This document shows positions 1 to 9,800 of a stretch of 64,000 bases of DNA, in pieces (position 1 is the stretch's first letter; every line of letters begins with the position of its first letter). Made by a program: the position numbers and the translations under genes. The stretch is from Streptomyces sp. NBC_01689 (GTDB lineage: Bacteria > Actinomycetota > Actinomycetes > Streptomycetales > Streptomycetaceae), in the NCBI RefSeq assembly GCF_036250675.1, contig NZ_CP109592.1, positions 9,672,001 to 9,736,000 on the forward strand. Reading direction: 5' to 3'. Below the pieces are notes generated by a model. The model searched no databases, was not told where the DNA came from, and saw only the letters and a list, made by a program, of their open reading frames with translations.

Positions 1-24
1 GCGGACCAGCCCGCCCTGGACCGG

Positions 25-73
25 CCCCAAGACACACGGACACACAACTGACCCCAAGACACACGGACACACA
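25..73. repeat. 22-bp direct repeat in a GGACACA-rich leader
   Basis: Two identical 22-base copies beginning CCCCAAGACACACGG lie at 25-46 and 52-73 with a 27-base period. The whole stretch 1-190 is built from GGACACA/GACATA-like words and is upstream of the acetyltransferase gene. No ORF or terminator is visible in it. A similar GGACACA-rich tract occurs at about 20800-21260. The function is unknown. Confidence 0.7.
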
Positions 74-195
74 GCGGCACGGACACATAGAGACATACAG
101 ACATAGAGCCATAGAGACGCAGGGACACGGACCCCAGCCGTCACGGGCACCGCGGACACGGCGGACCGCGGACACGGCAGAGACCGGAGGCACGG

Positions 196-1077
196 ATGCT
201 GCACCCCGCCGCGGACGCCCGCACCCCCGGCCCCTACAGCGGCCGCGAACTGGCCCGGGACCTGCGGGCCCTGGGCGTCGGACGCGGCGACGTCGTCATG
301 GTCCACACCTCCCTGAGCGCCCTGGGCTGGACGGTGGGCGGTCCCGTCGCCCTGCTGTCGGCGCTGCGGGAGGCCGTCGGGGCGCCGGGAACCCTCGTCG
401 TACCCGCCTTCACCACCTACCTGACCGACCCGGCGACCTGGGTCCAGCGGCCCGTGCCGCCCACGTGGTGGCCCCGCGTCAGGGCGTCCCTGCCCCCGTT
501 CGACCCGGACGTGCACCCCGTCCAGCCCCGGCTGGGCCGCTTCCCCGAGTTCGTACGGACCCTGCCCGGCGCCCGCCGCTCCCCGCACCCGCTCTACTCG
601 CTGGCCGCCTCCGGCCCGGCCGCCCCCGCCCTGCTCGCCGCCCACCCGCTGCCCTACGGCCTGGGTGCGCGCAGCCCGCTGACCGCGCTGGGCGGTGCGG
701 CCGCGAAGGTCCTGATGATCGGGGTGGGCTGGGACAAGTGCACCGTCCTGCACCTGGCCGAACACCTCACCCCCTACCCGGGGCGCCGCGTCCACCGCAT
801 GCGGGTGCCCCGCGCGGGCGACGACGGGACCACCGTCTGGCAGGACAGCGACCAACTCGTCATGTACGAGGGTGACTACGCGCGCATCGGCGACCGCGCC
901 GTCCGCGCCGGTCTGGTCCGGGAGGGTCCTCTCGGTGCGGCCCGTGCCCTGCTGTGCCCGGTCGCCGGACTCGTGGACCTGGCCTGCGGCTGGCTGGAGC
1001 GGCACCGGGACCTGAGCGCCTGGGGTGTGGCACCGAACATGACCGGCGTACGGGAGGCCCCCGTCACGGCGCTGTGA
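196..1077 (+). CDS. AAC(3)-family aminoglycoside N-acetyltransferase-like protein
   Basis: The 293-residue protein matches the AAC(3)/antibiotic acetyltransferase fold. It has the N-terminal VMVHTSLSALGWTVGG segment (about residues 33-49) typical of the acetyl-CoA-binding region, a central GLGARSPLTALGG, and VLMIGVGWDKCTVLHLAEH (about 173-192), the usual GVGxDxxTxLHxAE block. Family members acetylate the 3-amino group of 2-deoxystreptamine antibiotics with acetyl-CoA in the cytoplasm, but many Streptomyces homologues have unknown amine substrates. The ATG at 196 has a CCGGAGG ribosome site at 184-190. The next gene (ACP) is convergent, so this is a single-gene unit. Family assignment is good; resistance function is inference. 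Confidence 0.82.
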   Translation: MLHPAADARTPGPYSGRELARDLRALGVGRGDVVMVHTSLSALGWTVGGPVALLSALREAVGAPGTLVVPAFTTYLTDPATWVQRPVPPTWWPRVRASLPPFDPDVHPVQPRLGRFPEFVRTLPGARRSPHPLYSLAASGPAAPALLAAHPLPYGLGARSPLTALGGAAAKVLMIGVGWDKCTVLHLAEHLTPYPGRRVHRMRVPRAGDDGTTVWQDSDQLVMYEGDYARIGDRAVRAGLVREGPLGAARALLCPVAGLVDLACGWLERHRDLSAWGVAPNMTGVREAPVTAL

Positions 1078-1251
1078 CCGGCGGGGGCCTTTGCCGGCGG
1101 TGGTTCAGGGGCGGCCGCCCCCGCGGCGGCGCCGGGCGCCGGAGGTTTCGCGGAGGTGGTGTCCCGGGCGCTGCCGGGAGCGTCGTCGTACGTCGGCGGG
1201 GAGTGCGCGGGGGAGGAGCGCGGTGGTCGACGCCGCGGTGTCCGGCAGCGG

Positions 1252-1575
1252 TCAGGCGACGGCCCAGGGGCCCAGGTCGCGTGTGCGCCGGCCGGCTGCC
1301 GAGGGGCGGCTCTCGTCCCAGGCCGGCTGCAGCGCGGCCGAGAGGATGCCCCACAGCTGACCGGCGGTCAGCGTGTGGACGGGGATGACGACCTGGCCGG
1401 CCAGGCTGACCCGGAACGCCGACTCCAGTGCGCCGACGATGCCGATGAGTGCCATCGAGTCCAGCCCGTAGGCCTCCATCGGGACGTCGGCCGCGGGCGC
1501 CTTGTCCTTGCCGAGCCCCGTCAGGCCCTGGCGCAGTACGTCCTCGAATTTCGCGTTCCACGGTACGTGGGCCAT
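1252..1575 (-). CDS. Orphan acyl carrier protein
   Basis: A 107-residue protein with the phosphopantetheine attachment motif YGLDSMALIG (about residues 36-45; Ser in DSM), followed by a helix-rich carrier domain and an Arg/Pro-rich tail. ACPs carry acyl, aminoacyl or glyceryl groups as thioesters on a phosphopantetheine arm. ATG at 1575 is preceded on the minus strand by GGAAGGAAG. It lies downstream of the IGWP-repeat peptide gene on the same strand, separated by a hairpin at 1704-1732, and convergent with the AAC(3)-like gene. No ketosynthase or ligase is next to it, so its partner is unknown. Candidates in the window are the fatty acyl-AMP ligase at 30.3 kb and the PPTase at 40.4 kb. Confidence 0.85.
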   Translation of the reverse strand: MAHVPWNAKFEDVLRQGLTGLGKDKAPAADVPMEAYGLDSMALIGIVGALESAFRVSLAGQVVIPVHTLTAGQLWGILSAALQPAWDESRPSAAGRRTRDLGPWAVA

Positions 1576-1703
1576 CGGGCGACTTCCTTCCGGACACGGG
1601 AGAGGTGAAGCGGTGCTCCGAGCAGCACCGTGCCGGACGCCGCTCGAGCCGCCGTGGACGCGTGCTCAGGCCGGTCGCCGCGCGGGCCCCGCACACGACC
1701 GAA

Positions 1704-1732
1704 GCCCCCGCCACGGCACTGCCGGCGGGGGC
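1704..1732 (-). terminator. Hairpin terminator after the IGWP-repeat gene
   Basis: Arms GCCCCCGCC (1704-1712) and GGCGGGGGC (1724-1732) are perfect inverted repeats with an 11-base loop, about 85 bases past the stop codon at 1817. There is no U tract, as is usual for Streptomyces hairpins. Confidence 0.55.
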
Positions 1733-1816
1733 CTCAAGATTCGGTGGATCCGGTGGTGGGCCGGGTGAACCCGGCGGGCGCGGCGGCCCGGTGGTCCGCT
1801 GCGGCGCCCGTGCCCG

Positions 1817-2251
1817 TCAGACAGCCGCGCTGCCGGCCGCCTTGGGCCAGCCGATGTTGGTGTCGTCGATCTGGGTGGTGGCCTTGGGCCAGCCGATGTT
1901 GGTGTTGTCGGCCGCGACGGTGGCCGCCTTGGGCCAGCCGATGTCGCCGGTGGCGTCGGCGTAGGTCGCCTTGGGCCAGCCGATGTTGGTGTCGTCGGCC
2001 GCGACGGTGGCCGCCTTGGGCCAGCCGATGTCGCCGGTGACACCGGCGTAAGTGGCCTTCGGCCAGCCGATGTTGCTCTCGTCGGAGGAGGAGTCGGCCG
2101 CGGCCGGCCATCCGATGGCGGAGGAGGCCGTGGTGGCCGCCGACTGCTGCGGGCGGACGACGTTCTGCGCGGCGACGCTGACACCGCCGACGGTGAGGAC
2201 GGCGGAGGCGACGGCGGCGGTGGTGACGGCGATGCGGGCGATGTTCCTCAT
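1817..2251 (-). CDS. Secreted peptide with seven alternating IGWPKA repeats
   Basis: The ATG at 2251 has a strong GGAGGAG ribosome site just upstream and gives 144 residues; the much longer upstream extension of the frame lacks coding character. Residues 1-28 form a Sec signal peptide ending VSVAA. The mature part is almost entirely repeats: IGWP starts at residues 46, 61, 75, 90, 104, 119 and 133, a strict 15/14/15/14/15/14 spacing, i.e. a 29-residue (87-base) higher-order unit alternating N-IGWPKAT with D-IGWPKAATVAAD. The first copy is degenerate (IGWPAA). Six copies keep Trp-Pro-Lys. I do not recognise a family. It could be a multi-core precursor peptide, a cell-surface repeat protein, or a binding scaffold. 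No radical SAM, YcaO or lanthionine enzyme is adjacent. Divergent from the PLP-like gene, with TTGCCAA boxes between them. Confidence 0.8.
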   Translation of the reverse strand: MRNIARIAVTTAAVASAVLTVGGVSVAAQNVVRPQQSAATTASSAIGWPAAADSSSDESNIGWPKATYAGVTGDIGWPKAATVAADDTNIGWPKATYADATGDIGWPKAATVAADNTNIGWPKATTQIDDTNIGWPKAAGSAAV

Positions 2252-2296
2252 GACGGCTCCTCCGTGGCAATGAAGCGAATCTGTGTTGGTAACTTC

Positions 2297-2560
2297 TTGC
2301 CAAGAAGCTTGGCAACGCGAACTAGGGATCTGCTCGGCATCCGCTGGAGATGGACTGGAGACCCGCGAGAGACACCCCACCATCTGCGCGAACGCCTGGC
2401 AAAGTTTGTCAACAGGGCCTCTTCGAAGCCCGATCCGCGCTGTTCCGAAGGGGGTGGGCGGCGCCTCCGCGGCCCGTTCGCTAGAGCGTCGCCGGAGCCG
2501 GTGTTGCCACCGCACCCTCGCGCTAGGCAACATATTGCCAAGCACGTTGGCAATGCTTGG
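2297..2560. promoter_or_regulatory. Cluster of TTGCCAA/TTGGCAA inverted boxes
   Basis: In the 383-base gap between the divergent repeat-peptide and PLP-like genes, TTGCCAAG (2297-2304) faces CTTGGCAA (2308-2315), and ATTGCCAA (2534-2541) faces TTGGCAAT (2547-2554), with a GGCAA half-site at 2527-2531 and weaker copies near 2396-2415. The local sequence is less GC-rich than its surroundings. This looks like operator DNA for a dimeric repressor or activator. The LysR-type regulator at 4024 (T-N11-A type targets) is one candidate. Confidence 0.6.
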
Positions 2561-2634
2561 TCGTGACGGGTCGTGCACAGCGGCCCCCGCGCCCTGGCGG
2601 CCGATGGCCCCGACAGCGGGGGGAGGCCCCGGAA

Positions 2635-3936
2635 ATGAACGCGACGCCGTCATCGACGGATCAGGATGAGAAGGACCGACAGGACGACCGGAGCGGCCCG
2701 GGCGGCCCGGGCGGCGCGGGTGGCCCGGGCGGCGCGGGTGGCCCGGGCGGCGCGGGTGGCCGGACGGTCCACCTGGACACCGCGGGCTGGGGCCGTATGC
2801 CGGCCGCCGTGCGCGAGCTCGTCGTCGACTGCGCGGCCCGTGAGGACCGTCATGGACCGCACGAACTCGAGGAACACCTCGAACACGTCCTGCGTACCGC
2901 GGTCCACGACCGTCTCGGCGCCCTGCTCGGTGTCCCGGCGGCCGACACCGCCGTGGTCACGGACGCGGCCACCGCCTTCGACGCGCTGGTCCGCGGCCTG
3001 GGTCCCGGCCGTGGCGACCGGATCTGGACGACCCCCTACGAGGGGGTGGCCAACCTGACGGCCCTGTACGCCCTGCGCGACCGCACGCGCTGCCGGCTGG
3101 AGGTCGTACCGCTGCGCGAGGACGGCGACCTGGACCTGGACTGGATGGCCCGCAACATCGACGACGACGTCGCCCTCGTCTCGGTCGTCCACGTCCCCTC
3201 CGGCCGCGGCATCGTCAACCCGGTCGAAGCCGTGGGGCGGATCCTCGCCCCGTACCGGTGCCTGTACGCCGTCGACGCCTCCTACTCGGCCGGCCAGCTC
3301 CCCGTGGACGCCGCCCGTATCGGATGCCATCTGCTGACCGGCGACGGCTGGAGGTTCCTGCGCGGCCCCCACGACGTCGGATTCGCCTACCTGGCAGCCT
3401 CGTTGAGGGAGACGTTCGAGGAGAGCCTCGCCCACCGTCCGCCGCCGCAGAACGCGGCCGTCGCGGGCCTCGAAGCCGCCCTGGCCCACCACGCGGCCGC
3501 CCTCACCGGGCCCCCGGGACCCGGCGGGCTGCGCCTGCTGCCCGCGCTGCGCGCCGCGGTCGAGGAGACCCCCGGCACCGAACTGATCACACCCGGCCGG
3601 GTCCAGTCCGGCATCCTCGCCTTCCGCCACCGGGAACTGCCCGCCGCACTGGTCCGCAGACAACTCGCGGCCCGCGGCGTCCTCCTGTGGAAGACCGTCG
3701 CCCAGGAGATCCCGCTCCTGGACCACCCCGCGGGCACCTCCCTGCGCGCGTCCCTGCACCGCGGCACCACCCCCGACGACATCACCCGCTTCGGCCACGC
3801 CCTGCGGGCCGTCGTCCGCGAGGAACGCCCGCACCCCGCTGCTCCCCGCCCGGCCGCCCGCACCGGCACCCCCGCCGGGAAGGCCGCTCCCCGCCCCGCC
3901 GCCCGCCGCCATCTGACCCTGTGCCCCGCGCCCTGA
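2635..3936 (+). CDS. Class V aminotransferase-fold protein lacking the PLP lysine
   Basis: A 433-residue protein from ATG 2635 (GGGGGGAGG about 9 bases upstream). Residues about 22-44 are a Gly/Pro/Ala linker from an 18-base tandem repeat. The rest aligns with the cysteine desulfurase/isopenicillin-N-epimerase/EgtE branch of fold-type-I enzymes: TTPYEGVANLTALYAL in the cofactor region, AVDASYSAGQLPVD with the PLP-ring Asp, then GDGWRFLRGPHDVGF. In relatives this last block reads GxKWLxGPxGTG, with Lys forming the PLP Schiff base; here the codon at 3352-3354 is AGG, so Arg240 replaces it. The protein therefore may not be a conventional PLP enzyme. Downstream LysR gene is co-oriented. The fold is fairly clear; the activity is unknown. 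Confidence 0.75.
   Translation: MNATPSSTDQDEKDRQDDRSGPGGPGGAGGPGGAGGPGGAGGRTVHLDTAGWGRMPAAVRELVVDCAAREDRHGPHELEEHLEHVLRTAVHDRLGALLGVPAADTAVVTDAATAFDALVRGLGPGRGDRIWTTPYEGVANLTALYALRDRTRCRLEVVPLREDGDLDLDWMARNIDDDVALVSVVHVPSGRGIVNPVEAVGRILAPYRCLYAVDASYSAGQLPVDAARIGCHLLTGDGWRFLRGPHDVGFAYLAASLRETFEESLAHRPPPQNAAVAGLEAALAHHAAALTGPPGPGGLRLLPALRAAVEETPGTELITPGRVQSGILAFRHRELPAALVRRQLAARGVLLWKTVAQEIPLLDHPAGTSLRASLHRGTTPDDITRFGHALRAVVREERPHPAAPRPAARTGTPAGKAAPRPAARRHLTLCPAP
2704..2757 (+). repeat. Three perfect 18-bp tandem repeats in coding sequence
   Basis: GGCCCGGGCGGCGCGGGT is present three times head to tail (2704-2721, 2722-2739, 2740-2757) and encodes a Gly-Pro-Gly-Gly-Ala-Gly linker near the N-terminus of the PLP-like protein. 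Copy number is probably variable between strains. Confidence 0.9.
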
Positions 3937-4023
3937 CCCCGCGACGCCCGTGCGGGGACCGGGGCGGCCCGCGCCGCGGGACCGTCGCGTGAGGGTCCGG
4001 GCCCGGTTGGTGAGAATGGGGGC

Positions 4024-5031
4024 GTGCGTCATGACATCAACCCCAGACTGCTGCGTGCCTTCGTGGCCGTCGCCGAGGAGCTGCACTTCACCCGCGCCGC
4101 CGCCCGGCTGTTCGTCGCGCAGCAGGCGCTCAGCCGGGACATCCGGCAGCTGGAACGGGTGTGGGGCAGGGCCCTGTTCGAGCGGGACACCCGGCATGTG
4201 GCCCTGACCCGTGAGGGGCACCGGCTGCTGCCCGTCGTGCGGCACGTGCTGGCCGCCCAGGAACAGCTGGGCCGGGAACTGGAACATGCCCCGCCCGAGG
4301 AGGACGTCCGCCCGCTGATCGTCGACGTCGCGCTGCACGGCGCCACCGGCCCGCGCGTGCTGGCGGCGGCCCGGGAGGCCGCCCCCGGCGTGGAGTTCGT
4401 CCCCCGGTTCCACAGCGGCCTGACGCGGGCGGCGGCCGAGATGGCGGCCGGCCGGCTCGACGTCTCCTTCGGCCGTGTCGCCGGGCTGCCGAGGGCGGTC
4501 CGGGCCGGCCTGGAACACCGGCTGATCCGCTACGACCGGCTGGCGGTGCACCTGCCCCCCGGCCACCGGCTGGCCGCCCTGCCCCGGGTGCCGCTGGCCG
4601 CGCTCGCCGGGGAGACCGTGTACGCGGCCGCGGGCAACGAGGACACCACCGAGTGGACGGACTACGCGCGCGCCCTGTTCGCGGGCCGCGGCATCGACCT
4701 GGCACCGCCCTTCCCGAAGATCGAGGGCGAGGCCGAGTTCCGGCGGGTCATGCGCAAGCGGGGCTGGTCGGTCCTGGCCAACGTCGACTTCTCGGACGTG
4801 CCGGAGATGGCCCTGCGTCCGCTGACCGACCCGGTGCCTCTTTCGCCCGTCTCCCTGGTCTGGCGCCGCGGTCTTCGTCACCCGGGGGTGCGGGCGCTGG
4901 CCGAGGCCGCGCGGATACTCGGCGCGGCCGAGGACTGGCTCGAACAGCCGCCGGGCTCCTGGCTCCCCGACGCCGACCGCACCCTCGCCGCACCACCCGC
5001 GCGGGCACCCGCACCCGGCGTACGGACCTGA
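4024..5031 (+). CDS. LysR-family transcriptional regulator
   Basis: A 335-residue protein starting at GTG 4024. The N-terminal winged helix-turn-helix is clear (about residues 8-66): LHFTRAAARLFVAQQALSRD followed by IRQLERVWGRALFERDTR, the standard LysR pattern. The remainder is a substrate-binding-like effector domain with an Arg/Pro/Ala-rich tail. LysR proteins bind a small-molecule inducer and act as tetramers on T-N11-A sites. It lies 87 bases downstream of the PLP-like gene in the same orientation and may regulate that gene and the divergent repeat-peptide gene through the boxes at 2297-2560; this link is inference. Confidence 0.9.
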   Translation: MRHDINPRLLRAFVAVAEELHFTRAAARLFVAQQALSRDIRQLERVWGRALFERDTRHVALTREGHRLLPVVRHVLAAQEQLGRELEHAPPEEDVRPLIVDVALHGATGPRVLAAAREAAPGVEFVPRFHSGLTRAAAEMAAGRLDVSFGRVAGLPRAVRAGLEHRLIRYDRLAVHLPPGHRLAALPRVPLAALAGETVYAAAGNEDTTEWTDYARALFAGRGIDLAPPFPKIEGEAEFRRVMRKRGWSVLANVDFSDVPEMALRPLTDPVPLSPVSLVWRRGLRHPGVRALAEAARILGAAEDWLEQPPGSWLPDADRTLAAPPARAPAPGVRT

Positions 5032-5416
5032 GCCCCGCCCCGCGGCCGGCCCCCACCAGGGCTTGCCCGGAGCGTCGGATCAGTCTCCGAGCCCGTCCTC
5101 GAAACCTTTCCCCGCCCGGTCCGCGGCTCCTCCCTGACCCGGTCCGCGGCCCGCGCCGTCGATGCCACCGCCCGACAGGCGACGGCATCCCGCCCCTCCT
5201 ATCCTTGAGGAGGACGGGGCCCAGGGTCCCGTGTCCCGCGCGAGCGCCGCGGACCCCGCGGCCCGGCGCGCGGCCTCGCGCCCGGCCCCCCCCCGGCACG
5301 GGCGACGGGGGCGGACACGTGACACGCCCCGTACACGGCGTCCGCCCGACCCGGACGCCCCGCGGCCGTGCCCGCGACGCCCGCGGGCCCGGTCCTCACG
5401 CGCCTGGAGCCGGCCC
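5032..5416. other. Intergenic, no gene seen
   Basis: 385 bases of high-GC sequence between the LysR gene and the serine hydrolase. Frames stay open by composition only. It presumably holds the hydrolase promoter, but no convincing element was picked out. Confidence 0.6.
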
Positions 5417-6691
5417 ATGACCCACTCGTGCACCCGACTGCGCAGAGGAGCCGTCACCGCCACGGCGGTGGGAGCGCTCATGACCGCGGCCGCGGGCGGC
5501 GCCCCCGCCGCCACCGCGCACGCGGCCGGCCCCGCCGTCACGACCGCTGCCGCCGCGAAGGTCCCCGGGTCCCCGTCACCGTCCGGCCCGGCGACGGGCG
5601 ACGTACGCACGCTCACCCCCGCCGTGACCCGTCAACTCGACGCGACCGTACGGAAGGTCATGGACGACGCCGGTATACCCGGGGTGACCGTGGGGCTGTG
5701 GACGCACGGTCAGGGCACCTACGTACGGTCGTTCGGTGTCGCCGACCGCAGCGACGGGCGCGGGATGGCGCCGGACCTGTACATGCGGATCGGCAGCGAG
5801 ACCAAGACCTTCACCGTGACGGCACTGCTCAAACTGGTCGACGAGGGCAAGGTGGGGCTGGACGACCCGATCGGCAGATACGTCGACGGCGTGCCCGGCG
5901 GGAACAGGATCACCCTGCGGGAGCTCGCCGGGATGCGCAGCGGCCTGTTCAACTACACCGAGGACCCGGACTTCTTCAGGACCTTCCTGTCCCACCCCCA
6001 ACGATCCTTCACCCCACGGGAGTTGCTCGGCTACGCCTTCAGGCACCCGCCGCTGGCGCCGCCCGGCGGGGAGTTCTCCTACTGCAACACCAACCTCATC
6101 CTGCTCGGACTGGTCCTGGAGAAGGCGACCGGCGTGCCCGCCGGGGACTACATCCGCGAGAACGTCCTCGCCCCGGCGGGCATGGACCACACGTTCTTCC
6201 CGTCCGACGCGGCCTTCCCCGCCCCGCACGCCCAGGGCTACACCGACCAGACCGCGAGCGGCGAGATCGAGGAGACCGCCGGCTGGAACCCCTCCTGGGC
6301 CTGGACGGCCGGCGCGATGATCTCGAACCTGGACGACCTGCACATCTGGGCCCGTACCGTCGCCACGGGCGTCCTGCCCGACGGTACGGAGCTGATCAGC
6401 CCCGCCCTCCAGAAGCAGCGGCTGACCACACCCCCCACCACGATCCCGGGCGCCGGCTACGGCCTGGGCATCTTCGACGTGCAGGGCTGGATCGGCCACA
6501 ACGGCTCCCTGCCGGGCTACGAGTCGCTGACCGTCTACCTGCCCTCGGCCCAGGCCACCCTGGTCGTGCTCGTGAACACCGACATCAGCCACGACGGCAC
6601 CGAGCCCAGCACCCTCCTCGGCGAAGTGGTCACGAAGATCGTCTCACCCGGACACGTCTTCGACCTCCCCGCGCAGCCCGCCGCCCGCTGA
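5417..6691 (+). CDS. Secreted serine hydrolase, D-Ala-D-Ala carboxypeptidase/class C beta-lactamase family
   Basis: From ATG 5417 (GGAGC just upstream) the protein is 424 residues; the frame extends further upstream but without a plausible start. Residues 1-37 are a signal peptide (Arg-rich start, Ala-rich core, ending near AHA). Catalytic motifs of the penicillin-recognising serine hydrolases are visible: SETK (SxxK, in RIGSETKTFT), YCN (YxN, in FSYCNTNL) and HNG (HxG, in IGHNGSLPG). Such enzymes trim peptidoglycan stem peptides or hydrolyse related amides outside the cell. No membrane anchor follows the catalytic domain. Monocistronic in appearance. The exact substrate cannot be told from sequence. 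Confidence 0.9.
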   Translation: MTHSCTRLRRGAVTATAVGALMTAAAGGAPAATAHAAGPAVTTAAAAKVPGSPSPSGPATGDVRTLTPAVTRQLDATVRKVMDDAGIPGVTVGLWTHGQGTYVRSFGVADRSDGRGMAPDLYMRIGSETKTFTVTALLKLVDEGKVGLDDPIGRYVDGVPGGNRITLRELAGMRSGLFNYTEDPDFFRTFLSHPQRSFTPRELLGYAFRHPPLAPPGGEFSYCNTNLILLGLVLEKATGVPAGDYIRENVLAPAGMDHTFFPSDAAFPAPHAQGYTDQTASGEIEETAGWNPSWAWTAGAMISNLDDLHIWARTVATGVLPDGTELISPALQKQRLTTPPTTIPGAGYGLGIFDVQGWIGHNGSLPGYESLTVYLPSAQATLVVLVNTDISHDGTEPSTLLGEVVTKIVSPGHVFDLPAQPAAR

Positions 6692-6821
6692 CGGCGCCCC
6701 ACGGGTCCGACACCCCGGGCCGGGCCGGTCGGGGGGCGGGCGCCGGGGCCGCGCGGGAGCATGGGCATGAACCGGCCCACGCGCCGGGACCCGGGTACGG
6801 GAGACGAGGAGGGACAGGCCG

Positions 6822-7715
6822 GTGGGCATGGTGGTCTCCGTCGTCTTCGCCCTGCTGGCCGCCGCCAGCAACGCGACCGCCACCGTCCTCCAGCGCCGTG
6901 CCGCACAGGACGTCCCCCTCTCCGAAGGCTTCCGCGCCCGGCTCTTCGTCGACCTGCTGCGCCGGCCGGCCTGGCTCGGCGGCATGGCCGCGGTCATGGC
7001 GGCGGCCTGCTTCCAGGCACTGGCACTGGTCAACGGCGCCCTCGCCGTCGTACAGCCGATCTTCGTCCTGGAGCTTCCCTTCGCCCTGCTGATCGGCGGC
7101 CTGGTGCTGCGCCGGCGGGTGACCCGGCGCGGCTGGACGGCGGTGGCGTGCATCGCCGCCGGGCTGGGCGTCGCCCTGGGCGCGGCGGCCCCCTCGCCCG
7201 GCACCGACCAGCCCTCCGCGGGCGGCTGGGCGATGGCCGTCGCCGGCTGCGTCGGCGTCATGGCGGTCGCCGTCCGGATCGCGCTGCGCTGGCCCGCCGG
7301 ACGGGCCCGCGCGGCCTGCTTCGGCAGCGCCGCGGCCATCGGCTACGCGCTCACCGCGGCCCTGATCAAGGACGCCACCCACGCCTGGCAGACCGGCGGA
7401 GTCACCGGCTTCTTCCTCGCCTGGCAGACCTACGCCTTCGCCGCCGCCGGGGTCTGCGCGCTGTTCCTGCTGCAGAACGCCGTCCAGTCCGGCCCCCTGG
7501 TCGCCTCCCAGCCCGCCCTCACCCTCGGCGACGCGCTGGTCAGCCTCACCCTGGGCGTCACCCTGTACGCGGAGCAGATCCGCACCGGCTGGTGGCTGGT
7601 CCCCGAGATCGCCGGGGCCGGCCTGATCCTGTACGGGGCGGTCCTGCTGGCCCGCATCCCCCTCGCCCAGACCCTGGTCGCCGTACCTCCGGCCCACCGC
7701 CGCGGCCGGACCTGA
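6822..7715 (+). CDS. DMT/EamA-type membrane permease
   Basis: A 297-residue, very hydrophobic protein with roughly nine to ten transmembrane helices and the internal symmetry of drug/metabolite transporters. The N-terminus runs straight into the first helix (MVVSVVFALLAAASNATATVL). GTG 6822 is placed 9 bases after GAGGAGGGA; the in-frame ATG at 6828 is an alternative. Family members export small metabolites or sit in the membrane with unknown roles. It is a short unit between the carboxypeptidase and the GH15 gene, all on the plus strand, with no evidence of a functional link. Confidence 0.82.
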   Translation: MGMVVSVVFALLAAASNATATVLQRRAAQDVPLSEGFRARLFVDLLRRPAWLGGMAAVMAAACFQALALVNGALAVVQPIFVLELPFALLIGGLVLRRRVTRRGWTAVACIAAGLGVALGAAAPSPGTDQPSAGGWAMAVAGCVGVMAVAVRIALRWPAGRARAACFGSAAAIGYALTAALIKDATHAWQTGGVTGFFLAWQTYAFAAAGVCALFLLQNAVQSGPLVASQPALTLGDALVSLTLGVTLYAEQIRTGWWLVPEIAGAGLILYGAVLLARIPLAQTLVAVPPAHRRGRT

Positions 7716-7826
7716 TCCGCCCCGCCGTCCCGGGGTCCCGCTTCCTCCCCAAGCCCCGGCCCCGGGGACTCGCTAGCCTGGAGGGGCACAGGGGGGTGGC
7801 CAGGCCGACAGCCCGAGGAGGCTGAC

Positions 7827-9716
<1,890 letters not shown>

Positions 9717-9800
9717 CAGCCGGTCCCCTCTCCCGGCCCTCTCCCGGTCCGCCGCCACGACCGCCACGCCCTTGGGCCGGGGCGCGGGCCGGGCGGGATC

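Noticed and set aside
1817..2140. Regularly spaced DNA repeats that could look like a CRISPR array
   Set aside because: The spacing is 42-45 bases, the 'spacers' are themselves repeated, and the frame encodes a continuous signal-peptide protein with a good ribosome site.
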